Shown: positions 1 to 7,947 of the stretch, piece after piece
Numbering within the stretch: the stretch's first letter is position 1
How the letters are laid out: each line of letters begins with the position of its first letter
Assembly (NCBI GenBank): GCA_016210825.1
Contig: JACQTM010000251.1
Location: forward strand, 1-8,952
Reading direction: 5' to 3'
DNA from: Hyphomicrobiales bacterium
Lineage (GTDB): Bacteria; Pseudomonadota; Alphaproteobacteria; Rhizobiales; Xanthobacteraceae
DNA: 8,952 nt
Made by a program: the position numbers and the translations under genes
Notes under the pieces: generated by a model
The model's input: the letters and a program-made list of their open reading frames with translations, nothing else
What the model was told of the DNA's origin: nothing
The model's database searches: none

Positions 1-29
1 ACAACGCGTGGACGTTTGATGTTGCGCGG

Positions 30-1004
30 CTATTGCAGGGCCATGACGCGGATCGCTGCCGGTCCGAGAATGACGACGAACAATACCGGCAGAAAGAACA
101 AGATCATCGGCACGGTAAGCTTCGGCGGCAACGCTGCCGCCTTTTTCTCGGCCTCGTTCATGCGCATGTCGCGGTTTTCCTGCGCCATCACACGCAAGGT
201 ATGCCCCAGCGGTGTGCCGTAACGCTCGGCCTGTTGCAGGGCGACGCAGACGGATCGCACACCCTCGAGGTCGGTTCGCTGCGCTAGATTTTCATAGGCC
301 TGGCGGCGATCCTGTAGATAGGACAATTCCGCGGTCGTCAGCGTTAATTCCTCGGCAAGCGGAATGGATTGCGAGCCTATTTCCTCGCTGACACGGCGGA
401 AGGCCGCTTCAACCGACATTCCGGATTCAACGCAGATTAGCAGCAGGTCGAGCGCGTCGGGGAAAGCCCGGCGGATCGAAAATTGGCGGCGCTGGATCCG
501 ATTCTTGAGGAACAGATAAGGCAAATGCATTCCGAAATACGCCGAGAACAAGCAGATACCGATCTTCACGGTCGCCGGTACATTAAGTTCGATGATGCCG
601 AACACGTAGGTGACCGCGGCGACAAACATGATCGCCGGCATCACCATGCGGAAGAACAAATATGCAGTATAAGGCGCTTGACCGCGATAGCCGGCCTGGA
701 CGAGCTTGATGCGCGCTTCTTCCTGGCCGACCCATTTGGTTAGATTGAAACGCTCGACCGCGGTCTTCATGTATTGTTTGGGCGACTGACGTAGATGGAC
801 TTTTTCGCCGCGCGCGAGACGTTCACGCTCGCGCTGGCGGATCTTTTCGCGCTCGAGCGCAACGGATTTCATGCGTTTAGGCAGCGCATCGCCTACCAGC
901 AATGGCATGGCTAGCGTCAGTACCGTTGCCCCAGCGGCAACGGCCACCAGCATCATCGTTAGGAATTTTGTATCATGCAGGCGGCTGATGATGAAATCGA
1001 TCAT
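30..1004 (-). CDS. tadC: Tad pilus inner-membrane platform protein TadC (type II secretion F family)
   Basis: This 324-residue protein is one of the two polytopic platform proteins of the Tad pilus. With TadB it is thought to couple the CpaF motor to pilin extraction from the inner membrane. Hydrophobic segments lie at about residues 15-37, 115-137, 147-165 and 297-317. Between the last two is the cytoplasmic T2SSF (GspF-like) domain, about 180-300, recognisable from RAFPDALDLLLICVESGMSVEAA-type sequence starting near residue 179 and the ERYGTPLGHTLRVMA segment near 260. A charged Arg/Glu-rich stretch (about 44-66) follows the first membrane segment. The ATG start lies 7 bases after the tadB stop, so translation is probably coupled; no strong Shine-Dalgarno is visible. 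The frame ends at a TAG and the protein looks full length. Assignment as TadC rather than TadB rests on its position after a second F-family gene and its sequence style. Confidence 0.93.
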   Translation of the reverse strand: MIDFIISRLHDTKFLTMMLVAVAAGATVLTLAMPLLVGDALPKRMKSVALEREKIRQRERERLARGEKVHLRQSPKQYMKTAVERFNLTKWVGQEEARIKLVQAGYRGQAPYTAYLFFRMVMPAIMFVAAVTYVFGIIELNVPATVKIGICLFSAYFGMHLPYLFLKNRIQRRQFSIRRAFPDALDLLLICVESGMSVEAAFRRVSEEIGSQSIPLAEELTLTTAELSYLQDRRQAYENLAQRTDLEGVRSVCVALQQAERYGTPLGHTLRVMAQENRDMRMNEAEKKAAALPPKLTVPMILFFLPVLFVVILGPAAIRVMALQ

Positions 1005-1011
1005 GGCGCGC

Positions 1012-1983
1012 TCAAAAGTCGAAGTTGATCATCTTGCGCATGACCATTACGCCGATGAACATCCACATCGCGCAAGCCGCCAACATGACCCGGCCGATCG
1101 CCTCGGTCCACAACAGCTCGATATAGTTGGGGCTCGTGAGATAGACGAGCGTCATCACGGCGATTGGCAGCGCCGCGATGATCACCGCGGAAGCCTTGGC
1201 TTCCATCGACATGGCGGTGATCTTCCCCTTCATCCGTTTGCGGTCGCGCAATACGCGCGAAAGATTACCGAGCGCCTCGGATAGATTACCGCCGGCTTTC
1301 TGCTGGATCGCAATCACGATTCCGAAGAAGTTTGCTTCTGGAAGCGGGATTCGTTCGTAAAGCTTCACGCAGGCATCGCTCAGCGGCAATCCGATAGTCT
1401 GCGTCTCGATGATCGACTTGAATTCGCTTTTCACCGGTTCCGGGGCCTCGCTCGCGATGATCTTCATGCTGTCGAGGAGCGGCAATCCGGCCTTGATGCC
1501 GCGGACGATTACATCCACCGCATCCGGGAAGGCGTTGAGGAATTTTTTTTCGCGGCGGCTCTTAAGGTAGTTCAGGATCCAGAATGGCAGGCCGAAACCG
1601 GCGGCGAAACCCATGCCAAGTGCGGCGAGCAGCCCCATTCCCGTTATCATGACAATGAGGAATGCACCAATGCCGAGGCCGGCGCTTAAGAGCACGAATT
1701 GCCGTTTCGTCCAGCTCAGCCCAGCTTGCGATATACGTGCCGCGATCGTGATCTTCTTCTTTTGATTGCGGATTTCGAGTTCCTTGAGCGTTTCCTCGAC
1801 CTGATCGCGCCGCGATCTTTGGGCACCACGCGACGAACGGGTAATCGGTTCGGTCTTGGCGACGCTGGCCTTGCGTCTCTCGGCCTGCCGTTCACCGGAG
1901 AGAAACGGGTAAATAAACACCCAGGCGACGCCGCCCATGGCGAGCGACACGAGGATGAAAAGAAGAAGTGTCTGCGTTTTCAT
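1012..1983 (-). CDS. tadB: Tad pilus inner-membrane platform protein TadB (type II secretion F family)
   Basis: This 323-residue platform protein is the usual partner of TadC and is called CpaG in Caulobacter. An N-terminal membrane segment (about 4-26) is followed by a basic cytoplasmic linker (about 31-80). A pair of membrane segments lies at about 94-113 and 116-138. The T2SSF domain (about 150-275) starts with the FPDAVDVIVRGIKAGLPL segment and contains AIQQKAGGNLSEALGNLS near 225-242. Two C-terminal membrane segments lie at about 262-284 and 296-316. It starts at an ATG 20 bases after the cpaF stop; only a weak purine stretch (GGGAAA) precedes it at a long distance, so coupling to cpaF translation is likely. 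A run of eight A (T on the plus strand, 1543-1550) falls in the codons for Glu-Lys-Lys just before the T2SSF domain. Full length for the family. Confidence 0.94.
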   Translation of the reverse strand: MKTQTLLLFILVSLAMGGVAWVFIYPFLSGERQAERRKASVAKTEPITRSSRGAQRSRRDQVEETLKELEIRNQKKKITIAARISQAGLSWTKRQFVLLSAGLGIGAFLIVMITGMGLLAALGMGFAAGFGLPFWILNYLKSRREKKFLNAFPDAVDVIVRGIKAGLPLLDSMKIIASEAPEPVKSEFKSIIETQTIGLPLSDACVKLYERIPLPEANFFGIVIAIQQKAGGNLSEALGNLSRVLRDRKRMKGKITAMSMEAKASAVIIAALPIAVMTLVYLTSPNYIELLWTEAIGRVMLAACAMWMFIGVMVMRKMINFDF

Positions 1984-2003
1984 GGCGGTTACGTTTCCCG
2001 CGA

Positions 2004-3539
2004 TCAGATTTTCGCAGGCTCATTGGCAATCTCGGCGGCATCGAGTGCGGCCGCGAGATTGCGCTCTTCGCCGTAATAGCGCGCACGGTCCCAGAAGCGC
2101 GGCCTGCCGATGCCCGTCGAGCGATGACGGCCGAGCAGGTTGCCATTGGCGTCCTCGCCCATCATCTCGTAGATGAAAAGATCCTGAGTGATGATCACGT
2201 CACCCTCCATGCCCATGACCTCGGTAACATGCGTGATCCGCCGCGTGCCGTCGCGAAGGCGCGCGACCTGAATGATGACGTCGATGGAAGAGCAGATCAT
2301 TTCGCGGATGGTTCGCGATGGCAGCGCGTAACCGCCCATGGTGATCATCGATTCCAGACGTGAGAGCGCCTCGCGCGGCGAGTTGGCGTGAAGCGTGCCC
2401 ATGGAGCCATCATGACCGGTATTCATCGCCTGCAGCAGATCGAAAGCCTCGGGGCCGCGCACCTCGCCGACGACGATACGTTCGGGGCGCATGCGCAGAC
2501 AATTGCGCACCAGATCGCGCATGGTGATCTGGCCCTCACCCTCGAGGTTGGGCGGGCGTGTTTCCAGCCGCACCACGTGAGACTGCTGCAATTGAAGTTC
2601 CGCGGCGTCCTCGCATGTGATGATGCGCTCGTCATCATCGATGAAGCTGGTGAGACAGTTCAACAAAGTTGTCTTACCGGAACCGGTGCCGCCAGAGATG
2701 AGCGTATTGACCCGGCAGCGTCCGATGATCTTGAGAATGGATGCGCCGTCGGGCGTGATTGTCGCAAAGCGGACAAGCTGGTCGAGCGTAAGCTTGTCTT
2801 TCTTGAACTTACGAATGGTGAGCGCAGGGCCGTCGAGGGCGAGCGGTGGAACAATGACGTTGACGCGCGATCCATCCGGCAAGCGCGCATCGCAAATTGG
2901 CGAGGATTCATCCACGCGCCGGCCGATCTGGCTGACGATGCGCTGGCAGATGTTTAAAAGCTGCTGGTTGTCGCGAAACCGAATCCCAGTCTTTTGGATC
3001 TTGCCGGCAACTTCGATATAGACCGTGCCGGCTGCGTTCACCATGACGTCGGAGATATCGTCGCGAGCAAGCAACGGCTCAAGCGGGCCGTAGCCGAGCA
3101 CGTCGTTGCAGATGTCGTCGAGCAGTTCTTCCTGCTCCGAGATCGACATCACAATATTCTTTATTGCAATGATTTCGTTGACAATGTCGCGAATTTCCTC
3201 GCGCGCCGCCTCCGCGTCGAGGCGCGCGAGCTGGGCAAGATCGATCGCCTCGATTAAGGCACCGAAGATCGCGCCTTTGACTTCGTAATATTTCTCCGAG
3301 CGCCGTGTGTCGATTGCAGTTGGCGCGATGGGCGCTTGACTTGCCTTACCGCGATTTGGGCCGTTGGGCGCCGTCGGCGGCGAGAGGATCGGTGCGCCAA
3401 GACCAGCCGATGGAAATGGCGACTGCGCCGCCTCAACAGGTTTCGGCTGCGGTGCGGGATCCGCCACCGGCTGCGGAACGGGTGCAAGCGCGACATTGCC
3501 GCGTGTGTCGCCAGCAGAGGTGCTGCGTTTTCCAAACAA
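2004..3539 (-). CDS. cpaF: Tad pilus motor ATPase CpaF/TadA (type II/IV secretion ATPase, VirB11-like)
   Basis: This cytoplasmic hexameric ATPase powers pilus assembly. The 511-residue protein has a Pro/Ala-rich, probably disordered N-terminal tail (about 15-75), then a helical N-terminal domain (about 85-240) and the ATPase core. Visible motifs are Walker A GGTGSGKTT (283-291), an Asp/Glu box TCEDAAELQL (from 308), Walker B with RIVVGEVRG (354-362), and the His box GHDGSMGTLHA (375-385), all intact. The start is a TTG at 3537-3539. It is chosen because GGAGG lies 8 bases upstream, no in-frame ATG occurs before about residue 131 (well inside the folded region), and the resulting MFGKR beginning is typical of CpaF. 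The gene lies 22 bases after cpaE and 20 bases before tadB. Family membership is very secure. Confidence 0.97.
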   Translation of the reverse strand: MFGKRSTSAGDTRGNVALAPVPQPVADPAPQPKPVEAAQSPFPSAGLGAPILSPPTAPNGPNRGKASQAPIAPTAIDTRRSEKYYEVKGAIFGALIEAIDLAQLARLDAEAAREEIRDIVNEIIAIKNIVMSISEQEELLDDICNDVLGYGPLEPLLARDDISDVMVNAAGTVYIEVAGKIQKTGIRFRDNQQLLNICQRIVSQIGRRVDESSPICDARLPDGSRVNVIVPPLALDGPALTIRKFKKDKLTLDQLVRFATITPDGASILKIIGRCRVNTLISGGTGSGKTTLLNCLTSFIDDDERIITCEDAAELQLQQSHVVRLETRPPNLEGEGQITMRDLVRNCLRMRPERIVVGEVRGPEAFDLLQAMNTGHDGSMGTLHANSPREALSRLESMITMGGYALPSRTIREMICSSIDVIIQVARLRDGTRRITHVTEVMGMEGDVIITQDLFIYEMMGEDANGNLLGRHRSTGIGRPRFWDRARYYGEERNLAAALDAAEIANEPAKI

Positions 3540-3547
3540 AACCGATG

Positions 3548-3552
3548 CCTCC
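3548..3552 (-). promoter_or_regulatory. Shine-Dalgarno that decides the TTG start of cpaF
   Basis: On the minus strand GGAGG lies in the short gap between cpaE and cpaF, with 8 bases between it and a TTG codon. The good spacing supports TTG as the true initiation codon. The next in-frame ATG lies far inside the conserved protein. Confidence 0.75.
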
Positions 3553-3561
3553 GAACGCTAC

Positions 3562-4842
3562 TCAGGCGTTGCGCTTCAAGAGCTTGCCGAGAATTGGGTG
3601 GAACAAGCCCGATTTTGGCTTTTTTATCTCGGCGCGGCCGGTGAGAAGTTGCGCGAGCTGCCGAAAAATTTCCGCCGCTTTGTGATTGGTCGAAACCTCT
3701 GCAATCATCTGGCCATTATTCGCGGCAGTGCCGAACATCTGCGGATCAAACGGAATGACCGCAATAGGCTCATCATCGAGCGCCTTGGCGAAATCCGACG
3801 ATTTGATCTCAGGCCGCTTGGGCACACCGATTTGGTTGATACAATAAAACGGCCGGCGATCGTTCGAGCGGGCAGCGCGCATCAGATCGACAAGGTTCTT
3901 AGCATTGCGCAAATTGGCGAGATCGGGCGCGGCAACGACGAGGATATCGTCTGCACCGAGCAGTATGCGCTGCGTCCAGCCCGTCCACTGGTGAGGCACG
4001 TCGAGAACAATGCAAGGAACGGTCGCCCGCAGTGAGTCGAGGATTGCATCGAAGGCGTCCACGCCAAAATCATAGACACGCTCAAGCGTTGCGGGCGCTG
4101 CCAGCAGGCTGAGATTATCCGAGCATTTTGACAACAGACGATCGATGAAAGCGTTGTCGATTCGCTCCGGAGAAAACACCGCATCGGCGATGCCTTGCGG
4201 TGGGTCTTGATTATAATCGAGCCCCGCGGTGCCGAAGGGCAGATCGAGATCGGCAACAACCGAATCGAGCGATAAGTCGCGCGCAATCGCCCAAGCAATG
4301 TTGTGGGCTACTGTCGATGCACCCACGCCGCCCTTTGCACCGATAACCGCGATCACCCGGCCAACAGGCTTGGCGTCCGGCGCCGAGAATAATCCGCAGA
4401 TGGATCGTACGACATCGATGGTGGAAATCGGCGTGATTAGATAGTCGCTCACGCCGCGCCGAACGAGCTCACGGTAGAGCAGAACATCGTTATGACGCCC
4501 GATCACGATGACGCGGGTGCCCGCGTCGCAGACATCAGCGAGCGAATCGAGACCGGCAAGGATCTGATCGGATCGGTTCTCGGATTCCAGAATGATGACG
4601 TTTGGCGTCGGCGCATTACGATATGCTTCCGCCGCGGCGGTCATGCCGCCCATTTGGATTTTTAGATGCGCTTTGACCAGTCGGCGGTCTTCACCCGCGG
4701 CCTGGATCGCTCCGGCCGTCTCCACCGTCTCACAAAAGGCCTGAATGGAAACACGCGGCGCCGGAGCGATATGCTCTTCGCGTGCGGAAATTTCCGCAGC
4801 AGCGGATTCAGGTATGGCTGACTGGAGTGCGTTCCTGATCAT
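3562..4842 (-). CDS. cpaE: Tad pilus localisation ATPase CpaE/TadZ (receiver-like plus MinD/ParA domain)
   Basis: CpaE/TadZ proteins help position the Tad machinery in the cell. The 426-residue sequence has a poorly conserved N-terminus, then a receiver-like fold (about 55-150). There the strand NVIILES (81-87) carries Glu where a phospho-accepting Asp would be expected, so this looks like a non-phosphorylated pseudo-receiver. The MinD/ParA ATPase domain (about 160-395) has a deviant Walker A KGGVGAST (170-177) with the signature lysine K170, and the VVADLDLPFGTAGLD segment (195-209). The C-terminal tail is basic. The ATG overlaps the cpaD stop codon (ATGA), indicating translational coupling. 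The stop is 22 bases before the cpaF start. Distinguishing CpaE from a generic ParA is easy here because of the receiver-like domain and the operon position. Confidence 0.95.
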   Translation of the reverse strand: MIRNALQSAIPESAAAEISAREEHIAPAPRVSIQAFCETVETAGAIQAAGEDRRLVKAHLKIQMGGMTAAAEAYRNAPTPNVIILESENRSDQILAGLDSLADVCDAGTRVIVIGRHNDVLLYRELVRRGVSDYLITPISTIDVVRSICGLFSAPDAKPVGRVIAVIGAKGGVGASTVAHNIAWAIARDLSLDSVVADLDLPFGTAGLDYNQDPPQGIADAVFSPERIDNAFIDRLLSKCSDNLSLLAAPATLERVYDFGVDAFDAILDSLRATVPCIVLDVPHQWTGWTQRILLGADDILVVAAPDLANLRNAKNLVDLMRAARSNDRRPFYCINQIGVPKRPEIKSSDFAKALDDEPIAVIPFDPQMFGTAANNGQMIAEVSTNHKAAEIFRQLAQLLTGRAEIKKPKSGLFHPILGKLLKRNA

Positions 4843-5585
4843 TTGCCAATATCGGTAATCCTGCCCTTGTCCGGGCTGGGATAATTCGTCGCTGGGCTCT
4901 CACCCTTGCGATACTTATCGATCACAACCGAGCGCCGCGCCGTGTATGCGGGTGTCTCACCGCGCGGCTGAACGAGATCAGCTGGATTGTCCACCATCGC
5001 GGCGAGGTTGCGCTGCGACGAGCAGCCGAGATTCCAATACGGACGATTTTCCCCATAGTAGGGGTCGGCGGATGGCCCGAGATCGTGGGGCCAAAGGCCG
5101 CAGGGACCGGCTTGCGCTTTAATCTTCGGATAGTTGAGCTTGATGGTCGCGAGCGATTGGCGATCCGCCGGCTCGTAGGGCCGCACCTCAATGCCGCCAG
5201 CCGGGATGCCGGCAGAAGTGAGGATCGACCGGATCTCCCGCATCGTTTCGATCGCCGCCCTCTGGTTTGCGGTACCGGACGGCAGATCGATGATAACTCC
5301 GCCGGTCGCCTCGCGCTTCCATTCACTGACGAATGCGAGCACGTCGGCGCGTTGAATCGGAGTAAGACCGCCACGCTTGCTGCCGATGAAGATTACGACC
5401 TTGTGTTCGCTTTCCTTGATCGCGATCGGATGACGCTGACGGTAATCGGTCGGGATGGTCGCGGTGACTTCGCGCTGCGTATAACAACCGGTCAGTATCG
5501 CGGTCAGGCCGCAAACCATCAATCCGCGAGCAGCAAACATCGTGATCCGGCGCCGGTCGGCGATCGCCAATTTCACAAAACGCAT
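4839..5585 (-). CDS. cpaD: Tad pilus assembly lipoprotein CpaD
   Basis: CpaD is an outer-membrane-associated lipoprotein that assists the CpaC secretin. The 248-residue product has a basic N-terminus, a hydrophobic segment (about 16-33) and a lipobox LTGC with the lipidated cysteine at C34. The C-terminal half has the family hallmark NLGCSSQRNLAAMVDNPADL (185-204) followed by a PRGE-x5-RR stretch, with two further cysteines (C162 and C188) that could pair in the periplasm. The ATG is well supported: AGGAG lies 7 bases upstream. It follows cpaC by 26 bases and overlaps cpaE by four bases. The N-terminal 15 residues before the hydrophobic segment are rather long for a lipoprotein signal. An internal ATG at residue 16 is therefore an alternative start, but it would discard the good ribosome site. 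Confidence 0.93.
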   Translation of the reverse strand: MRFVKLAIADRRRITMFAARGLMVCGLTAILTGCYTQREVTATIPTDYRQRHPIAIKESEHKVVIFIGSKRGGLTPIQRADVLAFVSEWKREATGGVIIDLPSGTANQRAAIETMREIRSILTSAGIPAGGIEVRPYEPADRQSLATIKLNYPKIKAQAGPCGLWPHDLGPSADPYYGENRPYWNLGCSSQRNLAAMVDNPADLVQPRGETPAYTARRSVVIDKYRKGESPATNYPSPDKGRITDIGK

Positions 5586-5611
5586 CGATCGTCTCCTCTG
5601 GTCCGGCGATA

Positions 5612-7066
5612 TCAGTCGAGGATGAAGCCGTAATTGCCGTGATAGATCTTACGCGGATCAACTTTACCGGCGACGCCGTAGATGTGATTGAGACGGCCAA
5701 GCAGATAGCTAGACGGGTCGGATACATCGGCATAACCGTCGTCCGGCCTCGACAGGTCCTTCTGTGCGACCGCACGCACGACGTAGGGCGTCACGATGAC
5801 CATCAGCTCCGTCTGCCGATTGATGTAATCGCGGCTTTTGAACAGTGCGCCGAGGATCGGTAACTGCATCAAACCTGGTAAACCGTTGATGGCCGCTTTG
5901 GTGTTTTCCTGAATCATGCCGGCGAGCGCCAATGCACCACCGGAGGGTATTTCGACTGTCGTCTCCGCGCGGCGAACGCGAATAGAGGGAATCGTCGAAG
6001 ACTGGGTCGATCCCGGGATCGAAATGGTGAGCGCGTTGTCGGTCGACAGATCCGACACTTCGGTCATAACCTTGAGACTAATGCGGCCTTCGGTCAGCAC
6101 CACTGGTGAAAATGTCAGGCCAACGCCGAATTTTTTGAACTCAATTTGCTGTTGGCAGATTGGCGGCGATCGCGTCGTGTCGCAGCTCAATCCGTTGGGA
6201 ATCGGAAATTCTCCGCCGGCGATGAAGGTCGCGGTCTCGCCTGAAATCGCGGTCAAATTAGGCTCCGCCAGCGTACGGATCACGCCCGCGCGATCCATTG
6301 CGCGCAATGTTGCGGTAATATTGTTCCATGTCGTGGCGACATTGCTGCTACTCAGCGCCTGGCCCGTGGCGGAGAATGGATTAGTGTTGTTGAAATTAAT
6401 GACTGCGGTGCCGTAGCTAATGTTGCCGCTGAGATCGATGCCCAGCTGTTTAATGACATCGCGCTGCACTTCCGCGACAGTTACCTTGAGCATCACCTGA
6501 TCGCGACCGTGCACGATAATGTTATTGATCACCTTCACGTCGCTGCCGCCAGCTCCACCGCCCCCCGCGATGCGCGAGGCCAGATCGAAGGCTTGCGTTG
6601 CTTCGGCTTGGGTTGCTGCATGGCCGGTGAGCATGATGCCCTCGCCAACGCCCTCCACGCGGATTTCCGTACCTGGGAGCGATTGCTTGATCGCTTCGCG
6701 TAAGCCGTTGAGATCGCGCTTTACCGCGATATCAAAGCCCGCGATTTGCTTGCCGTCGGCATCGAAGAAAAAAACGTTCGTTTGCCCGACCTTGACGCCA
6801 ATCATGTAAGCGCGGCGCGATGAGCGGATCACGGCGTTGGCGATTTTCGGATCGGCGACGAGCACGTCTTTGACGTCACGCGGCAGATCGATGACCACCG
6901 ACTTGCCGATGCCGAGGGGGACGAAGCGCGAACTGGAATCGCTACCAACAACTTGGATCACCGGCACTTGCGGGTCGCTCGCGACCGCGCGGCCGAACGT
7001 GGCAATTCCCGCCACGGCGATCATCGCCGCAAACGACACAGTGCCGATCAAATTCCTCGTCGCCAT
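5612..7066 (-). CDS. cpaC: Tad pilus outer-membrane secretin CpaC (RcpA)
   Basis: CpaC forms the outer-membrane channel through which the pilus passes. The 484-residue protein has a Sec signal peptide (about 1-29, probable cleavage near AVA-S), an N-terminal secretin-type domain (about 37-115, with SVVIDLPRDVKDVLVADP), a BON-like domain (about 118-170) and the secretin domain (about 190-432). The secretin domain contains AEPNLTAISGETATFIAGGE (267-286) and the LPILGALFKSRDYINRQTEL stretch (402-421). A cysteine pair, C295 and C304, sits just after the GEFPIPNG gate-loop region. The ATG is preferred because AGAGGA lies 9 bases upstream. An in-frame GTG 27 bases earlier overlaps the cpaB stop (GTGA) but has no comparable site and would add nine residues before the signal peptide. 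Confidence 0.95.
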   Translation of the reverse strand: MATRNLIGTVSFAAMIAVAGIATFGRAVASDPQVPVIQVVGSDSSSRFVPLGIGKSVVIDLPRDVKDVLVADPKIANAVIRSSRRAYMIGVKVGQTNVFFFDADGKQIAGFDIAVKRDLNGLREAIKQSLPGTEIRVEGVGEGIMLTGHAATQAEATQAFDLASRIAGGGGAGGSDVKVINNIIVHGRDQVMLKVTVAEVQRDVIKQLGIDLSGNISYGTAVINFNNTNPFSATGQALSSSNVATTWNNITATLRAMDRAGVIRTLAEPNLTAISGETATFIAGGEFPIPNGLSCDTTRSPPICQQQIEFKKFGVGLTFSPVVLTEGRISLKVMTEVSDLSTDNALTISIPGSTQSSTIPSIRVRRAETTVEIPSGGALALAGMIQENTKAAINGLPGLMQLPILGALFKSRDYINRQTELMVIVTPYVVRAVAQKDLSRPDDGYADVSDPSSYLLGRLNHIYGVAGKVDPRKIYHGNYGFILD

Positions 7067-7089
7067 GTCAATAATTCCTCTGCTTGTTC

Positions 7090-7878
7090 TCACTTCGGCG
7101 TCGCCGTCGTGGTCACGCCGAAGCGGACCATATTGATTCCCTGGCGCGATCCCCGGTCGTCATCGTCGGTGCTGTCCTTCTTCTCATCGGCAATGCTGCG
7201 CAGCGCGAGCGATACGGTCCCGATCTGCCTGGCGAGCGCCAGCGTTTCCACTTGGCTCGGAGTCACTTCGAGTGTCGTGGTTTTGCCGACGACGACCTTC
7301 TGACCGTTCTTGTCTTCGACCGTCTGATCGATCGCAAGCACACGAATGTTGGTGAGAATCGTTTCGCTGACGACGACTTCCGCTCCGGTGGCTTTTTCCG
7401 CTTGCTTGTCGCGGCGCGAAAGAATGACATCCACATGATCGTTCGGCAGGATGAAACCGCCAGCGCCGGTCTCGGGCGAGATTTCGGTTGAGACGGCACG
7501 CATGCCCGACGGTAGAATCGCAGCCATGTAACCTGAGCCGCTGGCCTTTATCAGCTTGGATTCGCGAATGGGTTCGCCGGCGGAAAACGTCATGCGCGCA
7601 ATTGCGCCGGCAAGTTGATCGATGGCGTCGGGGCGATCGCTTTTGCGGATGAAATTCGGCCCGGCCGATGACGTTGGCCAGATTGACCAACCCAAATCGG
7701 CGGCGGTTACGGCGGAACCGATACCGATGTCGCCTTTCGCGGTCAGAATTTCGACAGTATCGATCTGTGTCGTCGGCTTAGGCGGCGGCGGTGTTTCATC
7801 TCCACCACTTGCAAGCAGGGCCGCGAGGCCACCGGCAACGACGGCAACACCGAGAACGACAAGACGCGCGGCTTTCAT
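7090..7878 (-). CDS. cpaB: Tad pilus assembly protein CpaB (RcpC, SAF domain)
   Basis: CpaB is a membrane-anchored periplasmic component that works with the CpaC secretin. The 262-residue product begins with a single uncleaved membrane anchor or signal (about 4-24), then a short Pro-rich linker (28-35), a SAF domain (about 42-107, containing GDIGIGSAVTAADLGW and GEPIRESKLI) and the RcpC/CpaB domain (about 118-235, with RAVSTEIS and GGFILPNDHVDVILSRRD). The tail is Asp-rich (about 231-242). The ATG at 7876-7878 is chosen because GGAAAG lies 8 bases upstream and the protein then starts MKAARLVVLG, as is usual in the family. Upstream in-frame starts, such as the one at 7941, would add up to 21 mostly basic residues. 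The stop is 23 bases before the preferred cpaC start. Confidence 0.93.
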   Translation of the reverse strand: MKAARLVVLGVAVVAGGLAALLASGGDETPPPPKPTTQIDTVEILTAKGDIGIGSAVTAADLGWSIWPTSSAGPNFIRKSDRPDAIDQLAGAIARMTFSAGEPIRESKLIKASGSGYMAAILPSGMRAVSTEISPETGAGGFILPNDHVDVILSRRDKQAEKATGAEVVVSETILTNIRVLAIDQTVEDKNGQKVVVGKTTTLEVTPSQVETLALARQIGTVSLALRSIADEKKDSTDDDDRGSRQGINMVRFGVTTTATPK

Positions 7879-7902
7879 ACGCTTCACTTTCCACATGACA
7901 CC

Positions 7903-7921
7903 GCGGCCGTGGAGCGGCCGC
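7903..7921 (-). other. Short GC-rich hairpin ahead of cpaB
   Basis: A perfect 7-bp inverted repeat (GCGGCCG / CGGCCGC) with a 5-base loop lies 24 bases upstream of the preferred cpaB ATG. On the minus strand it falls just before the ribosome site and could influence cpaB translation or protect the 5' end of a processed mRNA. It is not followed by a T-run, so it is not a normal terminator. The function is inference. Confidence 0.5.
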
Positions 7922-7947
7922 TTTCGGGGGGATTTCACCACCCAAAG

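Noticed and set aside
1..29. Possible start of a further tad gene after tadC
   Set aside because: Only 29 bases remain; no start codon with a ribosome site is visible on the minus strand, so nothing can be supported.
2388..2957. Plus-strand open frame (189 codons) inside cpaF
   Set aside because: It is antisense to the Walker motif region of the ATPase, and the translated sequence shows no motif or plausible start signal.
3364..4035. Long plus-strand open frame (223 codons) across the cpaE/cpaF junction
   Set aside because: It lies wholly antisense to the strongly conserved CpaE and CpaF genes and its translation is Arg/Gly-rich with no recognisable domain: a shadow of GC-biased codon positions.
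5085..5633. Plus-strand open frame (182 codons) opposite cpaD
   Set aside because: It is fully explained by the complement of cpaD, which has a lipobox, family motifs and a good ribosome site.
5916..6416. Plus-strand open frame (166 codons) opposite cpaC
   Set aside because: Antisense to the secretin core; low-complexity composition and no family resemblance.
7184..7690. Minus-strand open frame (168 codons) overlapping cpaB in another frame
   Set aside because: Arg/Ser/His-rich translation typical of an out-of-frame reading of a GC-rich gene; cpaB in the correct frame has clear SAF and RcpC segments.
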